A stretch of DNA of 64,000 nucleotides from Bacteroidales bacterium UBA1735 (lineage in GTDB: Bacteria; Bacteroidota; Bacteroidia; Bacteroidales; Paludibacteraceae), in assembly GCA_002315745.1 (NCBI GenBank), contig DCID01000007.1, forward strand, positions 20,211 through 84,210, in the 5' to 3' direction. The notes beneath the pieces were generated by a model. The model saw only the letters and a list, made by a program, of their open reading frames with translations. It did no database searches and had not been told where the DNA came from. How positions within the stretch are numbered: the first letter of the stretch is position 1; every line of letters begins with the position of its first letter. Made by a program: the position numbers and the translations under genes. Shown here in pieces: positions 25,392-33,074 of the stretch.

Positions 25392-26632
25392 GAATAAAAC
25401 CATTCAAGGGCATTCGCCCTCCTAAAGCGCTCGCCAAACAGGTGAGCAGCCGTCCGTATGATGTACTCGACTCCGAAGAAGCACAAGCAGAGGCGGCAGG
25501 GAACGAGAAATCGCTCTATCATATCATCAAGCCGGAGATCAACTTCACCCCTATCATCGACGAACGGGATGAACGCGCCTATCGCAGTGCCGTAGAGCAG
25601 TTCCAGCGTTTCCAAGACGAAGGTTGGCTCGTGCAGGATAACAAAGAGCAGTACTACGTCTATGCCCAGACTATGAACGGCCGTACCCAGTACGGACTAG
25701 TCGTAGCCGCATGGGTAGAGGACTATATGGAGGGACGTATCAAGAAGCACGAACTGACCCGCAAAGATAAAGAGGAAGATCGTATGGTGCATGTGCGTAT
25801 CAATAACGCCAACATCGAACCCGTATTCTTCGCTTACCCCCATCAGAACGAGTTAGACGCTATCATCGCACAGGTGACTGCACAGCAACCTGAATACGAT
25901 TTTATCAGCGACCTTGACGGTTTTGGCCACACGTTCTGGGTCATCTCTGACGATGCTCTTATCGCACGTATCACGGAGATATTCAAGGACATACCTGCCA
26001 TGTACATCGCCGATGGACACCATCGTTCGGCTGCCGCAGCATTAGTGGGTAACGAGAAAAAGAACCTCAATCCGAGCCATACCGGTAACGAGGAGTATAA
26101 CTATTTCCTCGCCGTATGTTTCCCCGATAACCAACTCAAAGTGATGGACTACAACCGCGTAGTGAAAGATCTCAATGGTCTTACCGAACGCCAGTTCCTC
26201 ACCCGTCTGAGCGAAGATTTCATGATCGAGCCCAAGGGCTGCGAGATATACCATCCTAACGCGTTGCACAATTTCTCACTCTACCTTAACGGCGAATGGT
26301 ACTCGCTCACTGCCCTACCCGGTCGCTACAAGGATAATGATCCTATCGAGGTATTAGATGTAACCATATCGTCGCGGCTTATCTTAGATAATGTATTGGG
26401 TATCAAAGATCTCCGTACCGATAAACGCATCGATTTTGTAGGTGGCATACGAGGGTTAGAGGAACTTAAGCGCCGTGTCGATAGTGGCGAGATGAAGGCA
26501 GCATTGGCACTCTACCCCGTCACAATGCAACAGATCATAGACATCGCAGACTCGGGCAATATCATGCCACCTAAGACGACCTGGTTCGAACCCAAACTCC
26601 GCTCCGGACTCATCATCCATAAGTTAGTGTGA
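25388..26632 (+). CDS. DUF1015 family protein
   Basis: A 414-residue soluble protein of the DUF1015 family. The N terminus (IKPFKGIRPPKALAKQVSSR, then PYDVL) is the family hallmark, and the conserved YIADGHHRSAAA block is near residue 207. The family is widespread and uncharacterised; a ParB-like relationship has been suggested for its HHR region, which I mention only as a possibility. It overlaps bactofilin by ATGA and the downstream gene by GTGA, so translation is probably coupled throughout. Confidence 0.93.
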   Translation: MRIKPFKGIRPPKALAKQVSSRPYDVLDSEEAQAEAAGNEKSLYHIIKPEINFTPIIDERDERAYRSAVEQFQRFQDEGWLVQDNKEQYYVYAQTMNGRTQYGLVVAAWVEDYMEGRIKKHELTRKDKEEDRMVHVRINNANIEPVFFAYPHQNELDAIIAQVTAQQPEYDFISDLDGFGHTFWVISDDALIARITEIFKDIPAMYIADGHHRSAAAALVGNEKKNLNPSHTGNEEYNYFLAVCFPDNQLKVMDYNRVVKDLNGLTERQFLTRLSEDFMIEPKGCEIYHPNALHNFSLYLNGEWYSLTALPGRYKDNDPIEVLDVTISSRLILDNVLGIKDLRTDKRIDFVGGIRGLEELKRRVDSGEMKAALALYPVTMQQIIDIADSGNIMPPKTTWFEPKLRSGLIIHKLV

Positions 26633-28674
26633 AAATAGTAAAGATCATATTATGTGTAGTGGTGGCAGCGAGTATGTGCACCTCTTGTAGTATCCAAGCG
26701 CGGATTAAAAAGGCCGATAAGAAATATGCTATCGGCGAATACTACGACGCAGCAGATATATACAAGCAGTGCTACAAGCGTGTCTCGTCCAAGACGCAGA
26801 AACAACTCAAAGCCCACGTCGCTTTCTACCAAGCCGAGTGCTATCGACATATCAATAACACCCGCGCTACTACCTGCTACCAAAACGCTATTCGTAATAA
26901 GTATCAGGACTCTATCGTCTATCTGCACTACGCCCTCGCCCTGCAGTACCAAGCTAAGTACAAAGAGGCTGAGAAACAGTACGATATCTACCTCCAAGCC
27001 CATCCCAACGACTACGTCGCTCGTGCCGGCAAATATGCGTGCATGCAAGTAGCCGAATGGAAGAAAGATCCGACACGATACAAGGTAGCCCTAGCTAAGC
27101 CGTTCAATCAAAAGCGTACGATTAACTTCGCCCCTGCTTTCATCGGCTCGTCCGGAGATGCGCTCATGTTCACCTCTAATCGTCAGGAACAAGCGTCGGG
27201 CAACAAGAAATCGCTCAAACGCCCCAGTCCTGTTACCGGTGCACAGACCTGCAAACTATATTCAGCGCGCAAGGATGCCGCAGGCAAATGGCAAGACATC
27301 GAGTTAGCCGAAGGACTATATGGGGACAGTGAAAGTGGCAGCGAGAGTGATAGTGTACCTAAAGCTGGTTCGGCAGAAATGGGCGTATGCTGCTTCTCTG
27401 CTGACGGCAAGACGATGTTCTTCACCTACTCCTTACCCATCAAAGGACAAGATCAGGGGGCAAAGATATACACCGCTTCGCGTGCGAGTGGTCAGTGGGC
27501 TGAACCGCAAGAGGTCAAACTCTTCAGCGACAGCACGATCACAGTTGGTCATCCCGCCCTCTGTCCCACAGGCGATACCCTCTACTTCGTATCCGATGCC
27601 CCCGGAGGTATAGGTGGCAAAGATATATGGATGGCTGAATTGGATAACGGCGAATGGGTCAATCCACAGAACTTAGGCTCACGCATCAACACGACCGAGG
27701 ATGAACTCTACCCCACTATCCATGCAGATGGTTCGCTCTATTTTGCCTCTAATGGTCACCCAGGCTATGGCGGTTTAGATATCTTCCATGCCATCAAAGA
27801 TACAGTCGATACCTTAGGTTGGCTCGTGTATAACATGGGCACACCCTTTAACTCCAATGGCGATGACTTTGGTATCACCTTCGAAGGTAACTCGCAGAAC
27901 GGTTTCTTCTCATCCAATCGCGCTCAGAAAAAAGGGTTTGACGAGATCTACTCCTTTATCCTACCCGAGATGGTTTTTCAGGTTGAGGGTGCCGTCACAG
28001 ATAACAACAACGAACCTATCGGCGAAGCCAAACTGCGTCTCGTCGGTAACGATGGTACGAACACAAAGATGTCCGTCCGTAAGGATGGTACATACTCCAC
28101 CAAACTGCATCGCGAGGTCAAATATGTGATGCTCGCCTCCGCCCGCGGTTACCTCAACCAGACTGCCACTTTCCACACATTGGATCTCAAAGATAGTAAG
28201 ACCTACGAGCAGAACTTCAACCTCGCTCCTATCTCCAAACCGGTTACGATGGGGAACATATTCTACGACTTCGGTCAGTGGACACTCACCGCTAGCAGTG
28301 AGACGGGCTTGCAAGCAATGGTCAAACTGCTCAACGATAACCCGAACATCACCATCGAGATGGCTGCCCATACGGATATGATCGGTGATTCTATCTCGAA
28401 CAACACCCTCTCGTTTAAGCGCGCTAAGTCCGTGTGCGATTACCTCATTAAGCATGGCATCGAAGCAGAACGACTGACTCCCGTCGGCTATGGCGAATCC
28501 AAGCCCGTCGTAGCGGATGCAGCACTACATAAACAGTACTCTTGGATCCCACAGGATCAAGTACTCGACGAGGCGTTCATCCTCACGCTATCCAAAGAGC
28601 GCCAGGAGATATGCAACCAGATCAACCGCCGCACCGAGTTCAAGGTGCTCAAAACAACGTATAAACTGTATTAA
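26629..28674 (+). CDS. porE: PorE-like type IX secretion lipoprotein (TPR, beta-propeller, CRD, OmpA)
   Basis: A 681-residue lipoprotein with the full domain order reported for PorE: signal peptide with a lipobox-like CTSC (Cys 20), TPR-like helices (about 25-145), a PD40/WD40-type propeller (160-445; [30 protein letters not shown]), a carboxypeptidase-regulatory-like domain (447-533; [17 protein letters not shown]) and an OmpA-like domain (538-681; [36 protein letters not shown]). PorE is known to link the T9SS ring to peptidoglycan. The GTG start at 26629 overlaps the DUF1015 stop; there is no better ATG. Another PD40-OmpA protein of unrelated role remains possible, but the four-domain match is strong. 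Confidence 0.82.
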   Translation: MKIVKIILCVVVAASMCTSCSIQARIKKADKKYAIGEYYDAADIYKQCYKRVSSKTQKQLKAHVAFYQAECYRHINNTRATTCYQNAIRNKYQDSIVYLHYALALQYQAKYKEAEKQYDIYLQAHPNDYVARAGKYACMQVAEWKKDPTRYKVALAKPFNQKRTINFAPAFIGSSGDALMFTSNRQEQASGNKKSLKRPSPVTGAQTCKLYSARKDAAGKWQDIELAEGLYGDSESGSESDSVPKAGSAEMGVCCFSADGKTMFFTYSLPIKGQDQGAKIYTASRASGQWAEPQEVKLFSDSTITVGHPALCPTGDTLYFVSDAPGGIGGKDIWMAELDNGEWVNPQNLGSRINTTEDELYPTIHADGSLYFASNGHPGYGGLDIFHAIKDTVDTLGWLVYNMGTPFNSNGDDFGITFEGNSQNGFFSSNRAQKKGFDEIYSFILPEMVFQVEGAVTDNNNEPIGEAKLRLVGNDGTNTKMSVRKDGTYSTKLHREVKYVMLASARGYLNQTATFHTLDLKDSKTYEQNFNLAPISKPVTMGNIFYDFGQWTLTASSETGLQAMVKLLNDNPNITIEMAAHTDMIGDSISNNTLSFKRAKSVCDYLIKHGIEAERLTPVGYGESKPVVADAALHKQYSWIPQDQVLDEAFILTLSKERQEICNQINRRTEFKVLKTTYKLY

Positions 28675-28675
28675 T

Positions 28676-29470
28676 ATGCAACAATACTTAGACCTATGCA
28701 AACGCGTGCTGGAAGAAGGCACAGAGAAGCATGACCGTACTGGAACGGGCACTATCTCTATCTTTGGTGCCCAGATGCGTTTTCACATGGCGGATGGTTT
28801 TCCGCTATTAACCACAAAGAAACTGCACCTCAAGTCCATTATCTACGAACTGCTGTGGTTCCTGCAGGGAGACACGAACATCCGTTACCTACAAGAGCAT
28901 GGCGTCCGTATCTGGAATGAATGGGCAGACGAGAATGGCGATTTGGGGGCTGTTTATGGACATCAGTGGCGCTCGTGGCCGGACTATAATGGCGGCTCGA
29001 TTGACCAGATCGCCAATGTAGTCAACATGATCAAAACCAATCCCGACTCGCGTCGTATGATGGTTTCGGCTTGGAACGTTGCCGAAGTAGACAAGATGGC
29101 TCTGCCACCTTGCCATTCGCTCTTCCAATTTTATGTGGCAGATGGTAAGTTATCGCTGCAACTCTATCAGCGTTCGGCAGATATCTTCTTAGGTGTGCCG
29201 TTTAACATCGCCTCCTACGCGTTACTGCTGCAGATGATGGCGCAAGTGACAGGGCTGCAGTGTGGCGATTTTGTGCACACCTTAGGCGATGCCCATATCT
29301 ACCTCAACCACTTAGACCAAGTACGTCTCCAACTCACCCGAGAACCACGTCAGTTGCCTACTATGCATATTAACCCCGAGGTGAAGGATATCTTCGGCTT
29401 CCAATACGAAGATTTTGAGTTACTCAACTACGATCCCCATCCTCACATTGCAGGAGTTGTTGCCGTATGA
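28676..29470 (+). CDS. thyA: Thymidylate synthase
   Basis: A 264-residue ThyA that methylates dUMP to dTMP using methylene-tetrahydrofolate. Visible motifs: [13 protein letters not shown] (phosphate-binding Arg), [12 protein letters not shown], the catalytic cysteine in [13 protein letters not shown], the dUMP-binding [18 protein letters not shown], and [12 protein letters not shown]. The start at 28676 gives the normal family length; an upstream in-frame ATG (28517) would overlap porE by 158 bases. It overlaps folA by ATGA, a functional pair, since DHFR regenerates the folate that ThyA oxidises. Confidence 0.97.
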   Translation: MQQYLDLCKRVLEEGTEKHDRTGTGTISIFGAQMRFHMADGFPLLTTKKLHLKSIIYELLWFLQGDTNIRYLQEHGVRIWNEWADENGDLGAVYGHQWRSWPDYNGGSIDQIANVVNMIKTNPDSRRMMVSAWNVAEVDKMALPPCHSLFQFYVADGKLSLQLYQRSADIFLGVPFNIASYALLLQMMAQVTGLQCGDFVHTLGDAHIYLNHLDQVRLQLTREPRQLPTMHINPEVKDIFGFQYEDFELLNYDPHPHIAGVVAV

Positions 29471-29955
29471 TTAGTATTATTGTTGCCATAGCCGAGAACT
29501 ACGCGATAGGGCTCAAAGGAACACTCCTTTGCCACTTACCGAACGACTTAAAGCACTTTAAGTCCACTACCGCTGCCCACACCGTTATCATGGGTGAGCG
29601 CACATTCTATTCGTTACCCAAGCACCCACTACCTAATCGCCGAAACATCGTCATCACGGATCAAGCCGGCAAGACCTTTGAGGGTGCCGAAGTAGCCTAC
29701 TCTATTGCTGAGGCACAAGCGCTCGTGCAACCCGACGAGGAAGCATTCATCATCGGTGGAGGTATGGTCTATCGACAGTTCATGCCATTGGCAGATAAAC
29801 TGTATATCACCCATATCCACCACGCTTGGCCGGAGGCGGATACGTTCTTCCCAGAAATAAAAGCAGAAGATTGGCGTCTTATCAGTGAGGAACATCACGA
29901 CGCCGATACCGATCACCCCTATTCGTACACCTTCGCCGAGTATATAAGGCGATGA
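29467..29955 (+). CDS. folA: Dihydrofolate reductase
   Basis: A 162-residue DHFR that reduces dihydrofolate with NADPH. Motifs: [11 protein letters not shown] at the N terminus, the substrate-binding [21 protein letters not shown], and the cofactor loop [15 protein letters not shown]. Its start overlaps thyA by four bases and it ends the operon. The last 37 bases overlap the convergent gene on the minus strand. Confidence 0.97.
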   Translation: MISIIVAIAENYAIGLKGTLLCHLPNDLKHFKSTTAAHTVIMGERTFYSLPKHPLPNRRNIVITDQAGKTFEGAEVAYSIAEAQALVQPDEEAFIIGGGMVYRQFMPLADKLYITHIHHAWPEADTFFPEIKAEDWRLISEEHHDADTDHPYSYTFAEYIRR

Positions 29956-30842
29956 TGTCCTGTAGGATGTACTATCTCTATTAGATCTTTGAGGATCTCG
30001 TCGGGGTGGACAACCCCTCTTTCCCAGAAGTTATTGGCGCCAGATGGCGTCGATTGGGCTAACCAGTTATAGACGTTACCCGTCTGATACGCCCGCAACC
30101 AGGCGTAGCGCTTATCCATAGCCTTCAATTCGGCTAACGTGCGGGCATTCACTCCTACCCACACCTCCGCGTCGCGGAAAGTGAGCAGCGCTTTCTCCAT
30201 CGTGAGCGGGATACTCGATAACCTATCGTCGTCATAGAACGCATACTGTGCTCCCGCGTCTAGGAAAAGTTTGCCCATGAACGTGTTCCCACTCGGCACA
30301 TACCACGTACCACGAAAATCGTTGCCCGCCATGACCATCCGTCCTTGTACGCCTAAGACAGAAGCGGCTAACGTGTCGTATCGCGCCACGACAGACTGGT
30401 AGATAGAGTCCGCCCGTTCGCGACAACCGAGCACATCACCAAAAGTTGTTATCCATGCTGTCCGTTGCAAGGGCGAAGACTCCTGCCATTCGTGGATATC
30501 AACGACCCGCAAACCAAGACGCTTCATCTGCGCTGCTACCTTATCTTGCGTATAGGACGAGACGAACACCACATCCACATGCGCCTGTAGCAGCCGTTCG
30601 ATATTGGGTGACATCGCATCGCCGAGGTCGATGACCGAGTCCGATAGTGGAGTATATATAAGGTCTTTGTTGCACACAGCAACGACCTTATCCAACTCGC
30701 CTAACGCATCGATGAAACCAACATGAGTGCAGGATGTCACCGCCACGCGCGTCACCGGCTGCTGGTGGAAAAAAGAGGCAGGGGTTCGTTGACATCCAAC
30801 CATCACCCCTGCCACTAATATGACTTCTAAGAGTCGTTTCAC
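29919..30842 (-). CDS. Periplasmic substrate-binding lipoprotein of an iron-complex/B12-type ABC transporter
   Basis: A protein of about 307 residues of the BtuF/FecB fold (Peripla_BP_2). I chose the GTG at 30842 because it gives a lipoprotein signal (KRLLEVILVAGVMVGC) and lies downstream of the promoter at 30889-30920; the upstream ATG at 30932 would precede that promoter. Typical blocks: VTRVAVTSCTHVGFIDALGE, DLGDAMSPNIERLLQAHVDVV, and WLRAYQTGNVYNWLAQS near the end. In such systems it delivers chelated iron, haem or corrinoid to an inner-membrane permease. No permease or ATPase gene is adjacent, so the substrate cannot be inferred. Confidence 0.83.
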   Translation of the reverse strand: MKRLLEVILVAGVMVGCQRTPASFFHQQPVTRVAVTSCTHVGFIDALGELDKVVAVCNKDLIYTPLSDSVIDLGDAMSPNIERLLQAHVDVVFVSSYTQDKVAAQMKRLGLRVVDIHEWQESSPLQRTAWITTFGDVLGCRERADSIYQSVVARYDTLAASVLGVQGRMVMAGNDFRGTWYVPSGNTFMGKLFLDAGAQYAFYDDDRLSSIPLTMEKALLTFRDAEVWVGVNARTLAELKAMDKRYAWLRAYQTGNVYNWLAQSTPSGANNFWERGVVHPDEILKDLIEIVHPTGHHRLIYSAKVYE

Positions 30843-30888
30843 GTAAGTTGTTAATACTAATTGGATTAGTTTATCACCAATTTGGGTG

Positions 30889-30920
30889 CAAAGGTACACT
30901 TTTTTTTGCATATATGCAAG
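30889..30920 (-). promoter_or_regulatory. Promoter of the substrate-binding protein
   Basis: On the minus strand CTTG (30917-30920), 20 bases, TACCTTTG (30889-30896). The leader of about 40 nt contains two small inverted repeats, 30875-30888 (CACC/GGTG) and 30856-30870 (ACTAAT, TGG, ATTAGT); it is too short for a known riboswitch. Confidence 0.78.
30906..30919. promoter_or_regulatory. Perfect 14-bp palindrome between divergent promoters
   Basis: TTGCATATATGCAA is self-complementary. It overlaps the -33 element of the minus-strand promoter and ends 6 bases before the -33 of the plus-strand promoter. A dimeric regulator bound here could control both genes. The extended -33 (TTTGCATATT) is itself half of such a palindrome, so part of the symmetry may be coincidental. 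Confidence 0.4.
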
Positions 30921-30925
30921 AAAAA

Positions 30926-30957
30926 TTTGCATATTTCATTTATTTTTTGTACTTTTG
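30926..30957 (+). promoter_or_regulatory. Promoter of the transglutaminase-like gene
   Basis: TTTG (30926-30929), 20 bases, TACTTTTG (30950-30957), then CACGC and a T-run. It supports the start codon at 30981 rather than the upstream in-frame ATG at 30882. Confidence 0.82.
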
Positions 30958-30980
30958 CACGCTTTTTAAGGAAAAATAGT

Positions 30981-32564
30981 ATGAAACGGACTCTTTTATG
31001 CATTACCTCTATTCTGTGCGTAGCGATTGCTATGGCACAGACGGACTCGTTTGAGGAGTTTAAGAAAGCCCAACGCGCAGAGTATAATCAGTTTAAGAAA
31101 GATCGTCAGGCGGAGTTTGACGCTTTTCGTAAACAGGTTAACGCGGAGTACGCTAAGATGATGCGAGAACGCTGGCAACCGGTGGAGACCCAGCCCGCTA
31201 TCCAAGAGCCCGAAGTTCCAAAGATTGCCCCCGTCGTGTGCGAGGAACCACAACCCGACACCATCCAGCAACAGGATACCGTCCGACAGCCCGACACCGT
31301 GGTGTTACCGAAGAAAGATACGATTGACCGCATAGCAGTTAAACGAGATACGATAGCCGTACAACCGATCAAGCAGCCGGTGAAGATCGCTATCCAAGCC
31401 GTGCCCGTCATTATCCCTGTTCCCGAACCTGCCCCCGAACCGATTGCACCCGTGGTGGAACCTAAGGAAGAGAACTTCCTCACCGAATCGGTACTGTTCT
31501 ATGGCACAAAGATTGCCCTCCACTATCCCGCCTCCGCTACCTTCCGATTAGCCGGGATCAGTGAGAAGCAGTTATCTGCCGCATGGACTCAGTTGTCCAA
31601 CAAGAGTTACGACGTGCTCGTGAGCAGCGCCCTCAATGCCCGTAAGCAGTATAACCTCTGCGACTGGGCATATATAGAGTACCTACAAGCTGCTATGGAG
31701 AAGCATTGGGGCAAAACCAACGAAGCCATCTTTGCACAAGCCTACCTACTTACCCAGTCAGGTTACCGGGTGCGTTTAGCCAAAGATAATAACCAACTAT
31801 ACCTGCTTGTGGCTAGTAACTACAACCTCTTCAATCGTATGTCGCTCACCGTTGATGGGCGTAAGTTCTTCGTGGTCAATGGTAACCCCAAGTCCGTACA
31901 AGTCTGCCCGTCCCTCTACGAGAAAGAGAAGACCATCTCCATGCAAATAGCATCCCCACTCCAACTCGCTCTAAAAAAAACCGACACCCGACATCTCGTC
32001 TCTAAGATGGGGCTCGCTGCCGATGTGTGTGTCAATAAGAACCTCATCGATTTCTACAACGCTTACCCGCGCTCGTATATCAACGATGATGTCACCACCA
32101 CGTGGGCTACCTATGCCAACACTCCCCTTGAGAAACAGGTGAAAGATATACTCTATCCCGCCATACGCACTTCCATCAAGGATATGAGTGAGCGCGATGC
32201 GGTCAATAAGATCCTCAACTGGGTACAAACCGCCTTCGCCTATGAGTATGACGACAAAGTGTGGGGCGGAGATCGTGCTTTCTTCGCCACCGAGACGCTC
32301 TACTACCCATATTGCGACTGCGAAGATCGTGCTATCCTCTTCTCTCGTCTGGTGCGCGATATCGTGGGTGCCGAAGTAGTACTGCTCTATTATCCAGGGC
32401 ACTTAGCAGCAGCCGTGCACTTTAAGGACGAAGTCAAAGGAGACTATCTCCAATTCAATAAGAAGAAATATATTGTTTGCGACCCCACTTTCATCGGTGC
32501 CGGCGTCGGCCGTACCATGCCCGGTATGGATAACCAAAAAGCCAAAGTGATCCTGCTCCAATAA
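30981..32564 (+). CDS. Exported transglutaminase-like protein
   Basis: A 527-residue exported protein: signal peptide MKRTLLCITSILCVAIAMAQ; a charged helical stretch with near repeats (FKKAQRAEYNQFKKDRQAEF, about 24-65); a low-complexity Pro/Gln/Asp-Thr linker (about 70-170; repeated QPDT and QQDT); then a globular C-terminal half with a transglutaminase-like core. The Cys-His-Asp triad is visible as YCDCEDRA, GHLAAAVHF and VCDPTF. Such domains in bacteria often act as peptidases or crosslinkers; the substrate is unknown. Two bases separate it from the next gene. Confidence 0.8.
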   Translation: MKRTLLCITSILCVAIAMAQTDSFEEFKKAQRAEYNQFKKDRQAEFDAFRKQVNAEYAKMMRERWQPVETQPAIQEPEVPKIAPVVCEEPQPDTIQQQDTVRQPDTVVLPKKDTIDRIAVKRDTIAVQPIKQPVKIAIQAVPVIIPVPEPAPEPIAPVVEPKEENFLTESVLFYGTKIALHYPASATFRLAGISEKQLSAAWTQLSNKSYDVLVSSALNARKQYNLCDWAYIEYLQAAMEKHWGKTNEAIFAQAYLLTQSGYRVRLAKDNNQLYLLVASNYNLFNRMSLTVDGRKFFVVNGNPKSVQVCPSLYEKEKTISMQIASPLQLALKKTDTRHLVSKMGLAADVCVNKNLIDFYNAYPRSYINDDVTTTWATYANTPLEKQVKDILYPAIRTSIKDMSERDAVNKILNWVQTAFAYEYDDKVWGGDRAFFATETLYYPYCDCEDRAILFSRLVRDIVGAEVVLLYYPGHLAAAVHFKDEVKGDYLQFNKKKYIVCDPTFIGAGVGRTMPGMDNQKAKVILLQ

Positions 32565-32565
32565 T

Positions 32566-33066
32566 ATGAAAAAGACCATTATCTCCATCCTCGTATCCCT
32601 ACCGCTGGTTATCGCTATCTTGCTGCTCGGCGGATGGTACTATTACCACACCCTCTATAACGACTATCGCACCGAATCAGTCGTGCGTCATGAGGCAGGT
32701 GACTCCCTCAGTACCAATAGTATCGCCGCCTTCACGGACGAAGAGATAGCCGTCTATGGCAAATGGGCAGACAAGACGGACCATGGAGCTTACACCGTCT
32801 TCTCCTTAGACGATGCCGGGGACGGTTTTTATTGGGGCAAAGAGTGGAACGAAGCCGATAACATCTTCGAGGACGATCTCGATGAATACGGCAATGGCTG
32901 GTTCCGTTGGAAAACGAAAAAGAATAGTTTGCTCATCCTATACAATAGTAATTACGGTTTCTCCGTACCTATTGAATATGCTATCACCGACTTGGAAGAC
33001 GAGTCCTTGGGCATCCAACGCAAACTTACTAAATCCCAATTTCATCTCTCTCGTGCATATAATTAA
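32566..33066 (+). CDS. Small single-pass membrane protein, unknown function
   Basis: A 166-residue protein with one N-terminal hydrophobic segment (IISILVSLPLVIAILLLGGWYYY) and a polar, acidic, tryptophan- and aromatic-rich domain (GFYWGKEWNEADNIF, GNGWFRWKTKKNSLLILY). I do not recognise the family. The segment could be an uncleaved anchor placing the domain in the periplasm. It lies between the transglutaminase-like gene and pheT with tiny gaps, so it is probably co-transcribed and may work with the former. Confidence 0.72.
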   Translation: MKKTIISILVSLPLVIAILLLGGWYYYHTLYNDYRTESVVRHEAGDSLSTNSIAAFTDEEIAVYGKWADKTDHGAYTVFSLDDAGDGFYWGKEWNEADNIFEDDLDEYGNGWFRWKTKKNSLLILYNSNYGFSVPIEYAITDLEDESLGIQRKLTKSQFHLSRAYN

Positions 33067-33074
33067 TAACAACA

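Noticed and set aside
28517..28675. In-frame N-terminal extension of thyA
   Set aside because: It would overlap porE by 158 bases and give a non-homologous Arg/Ser-rich leader; the ATG at 28676 gives the normal ThyA start.
30842..30890. Cobalamin or other riboswitch upstream of the substrate-binding lipoprotein
   Set aside because: The leader is only about 40 nt, too short for a known riboswitch, and lacks B12-box-like sequence.
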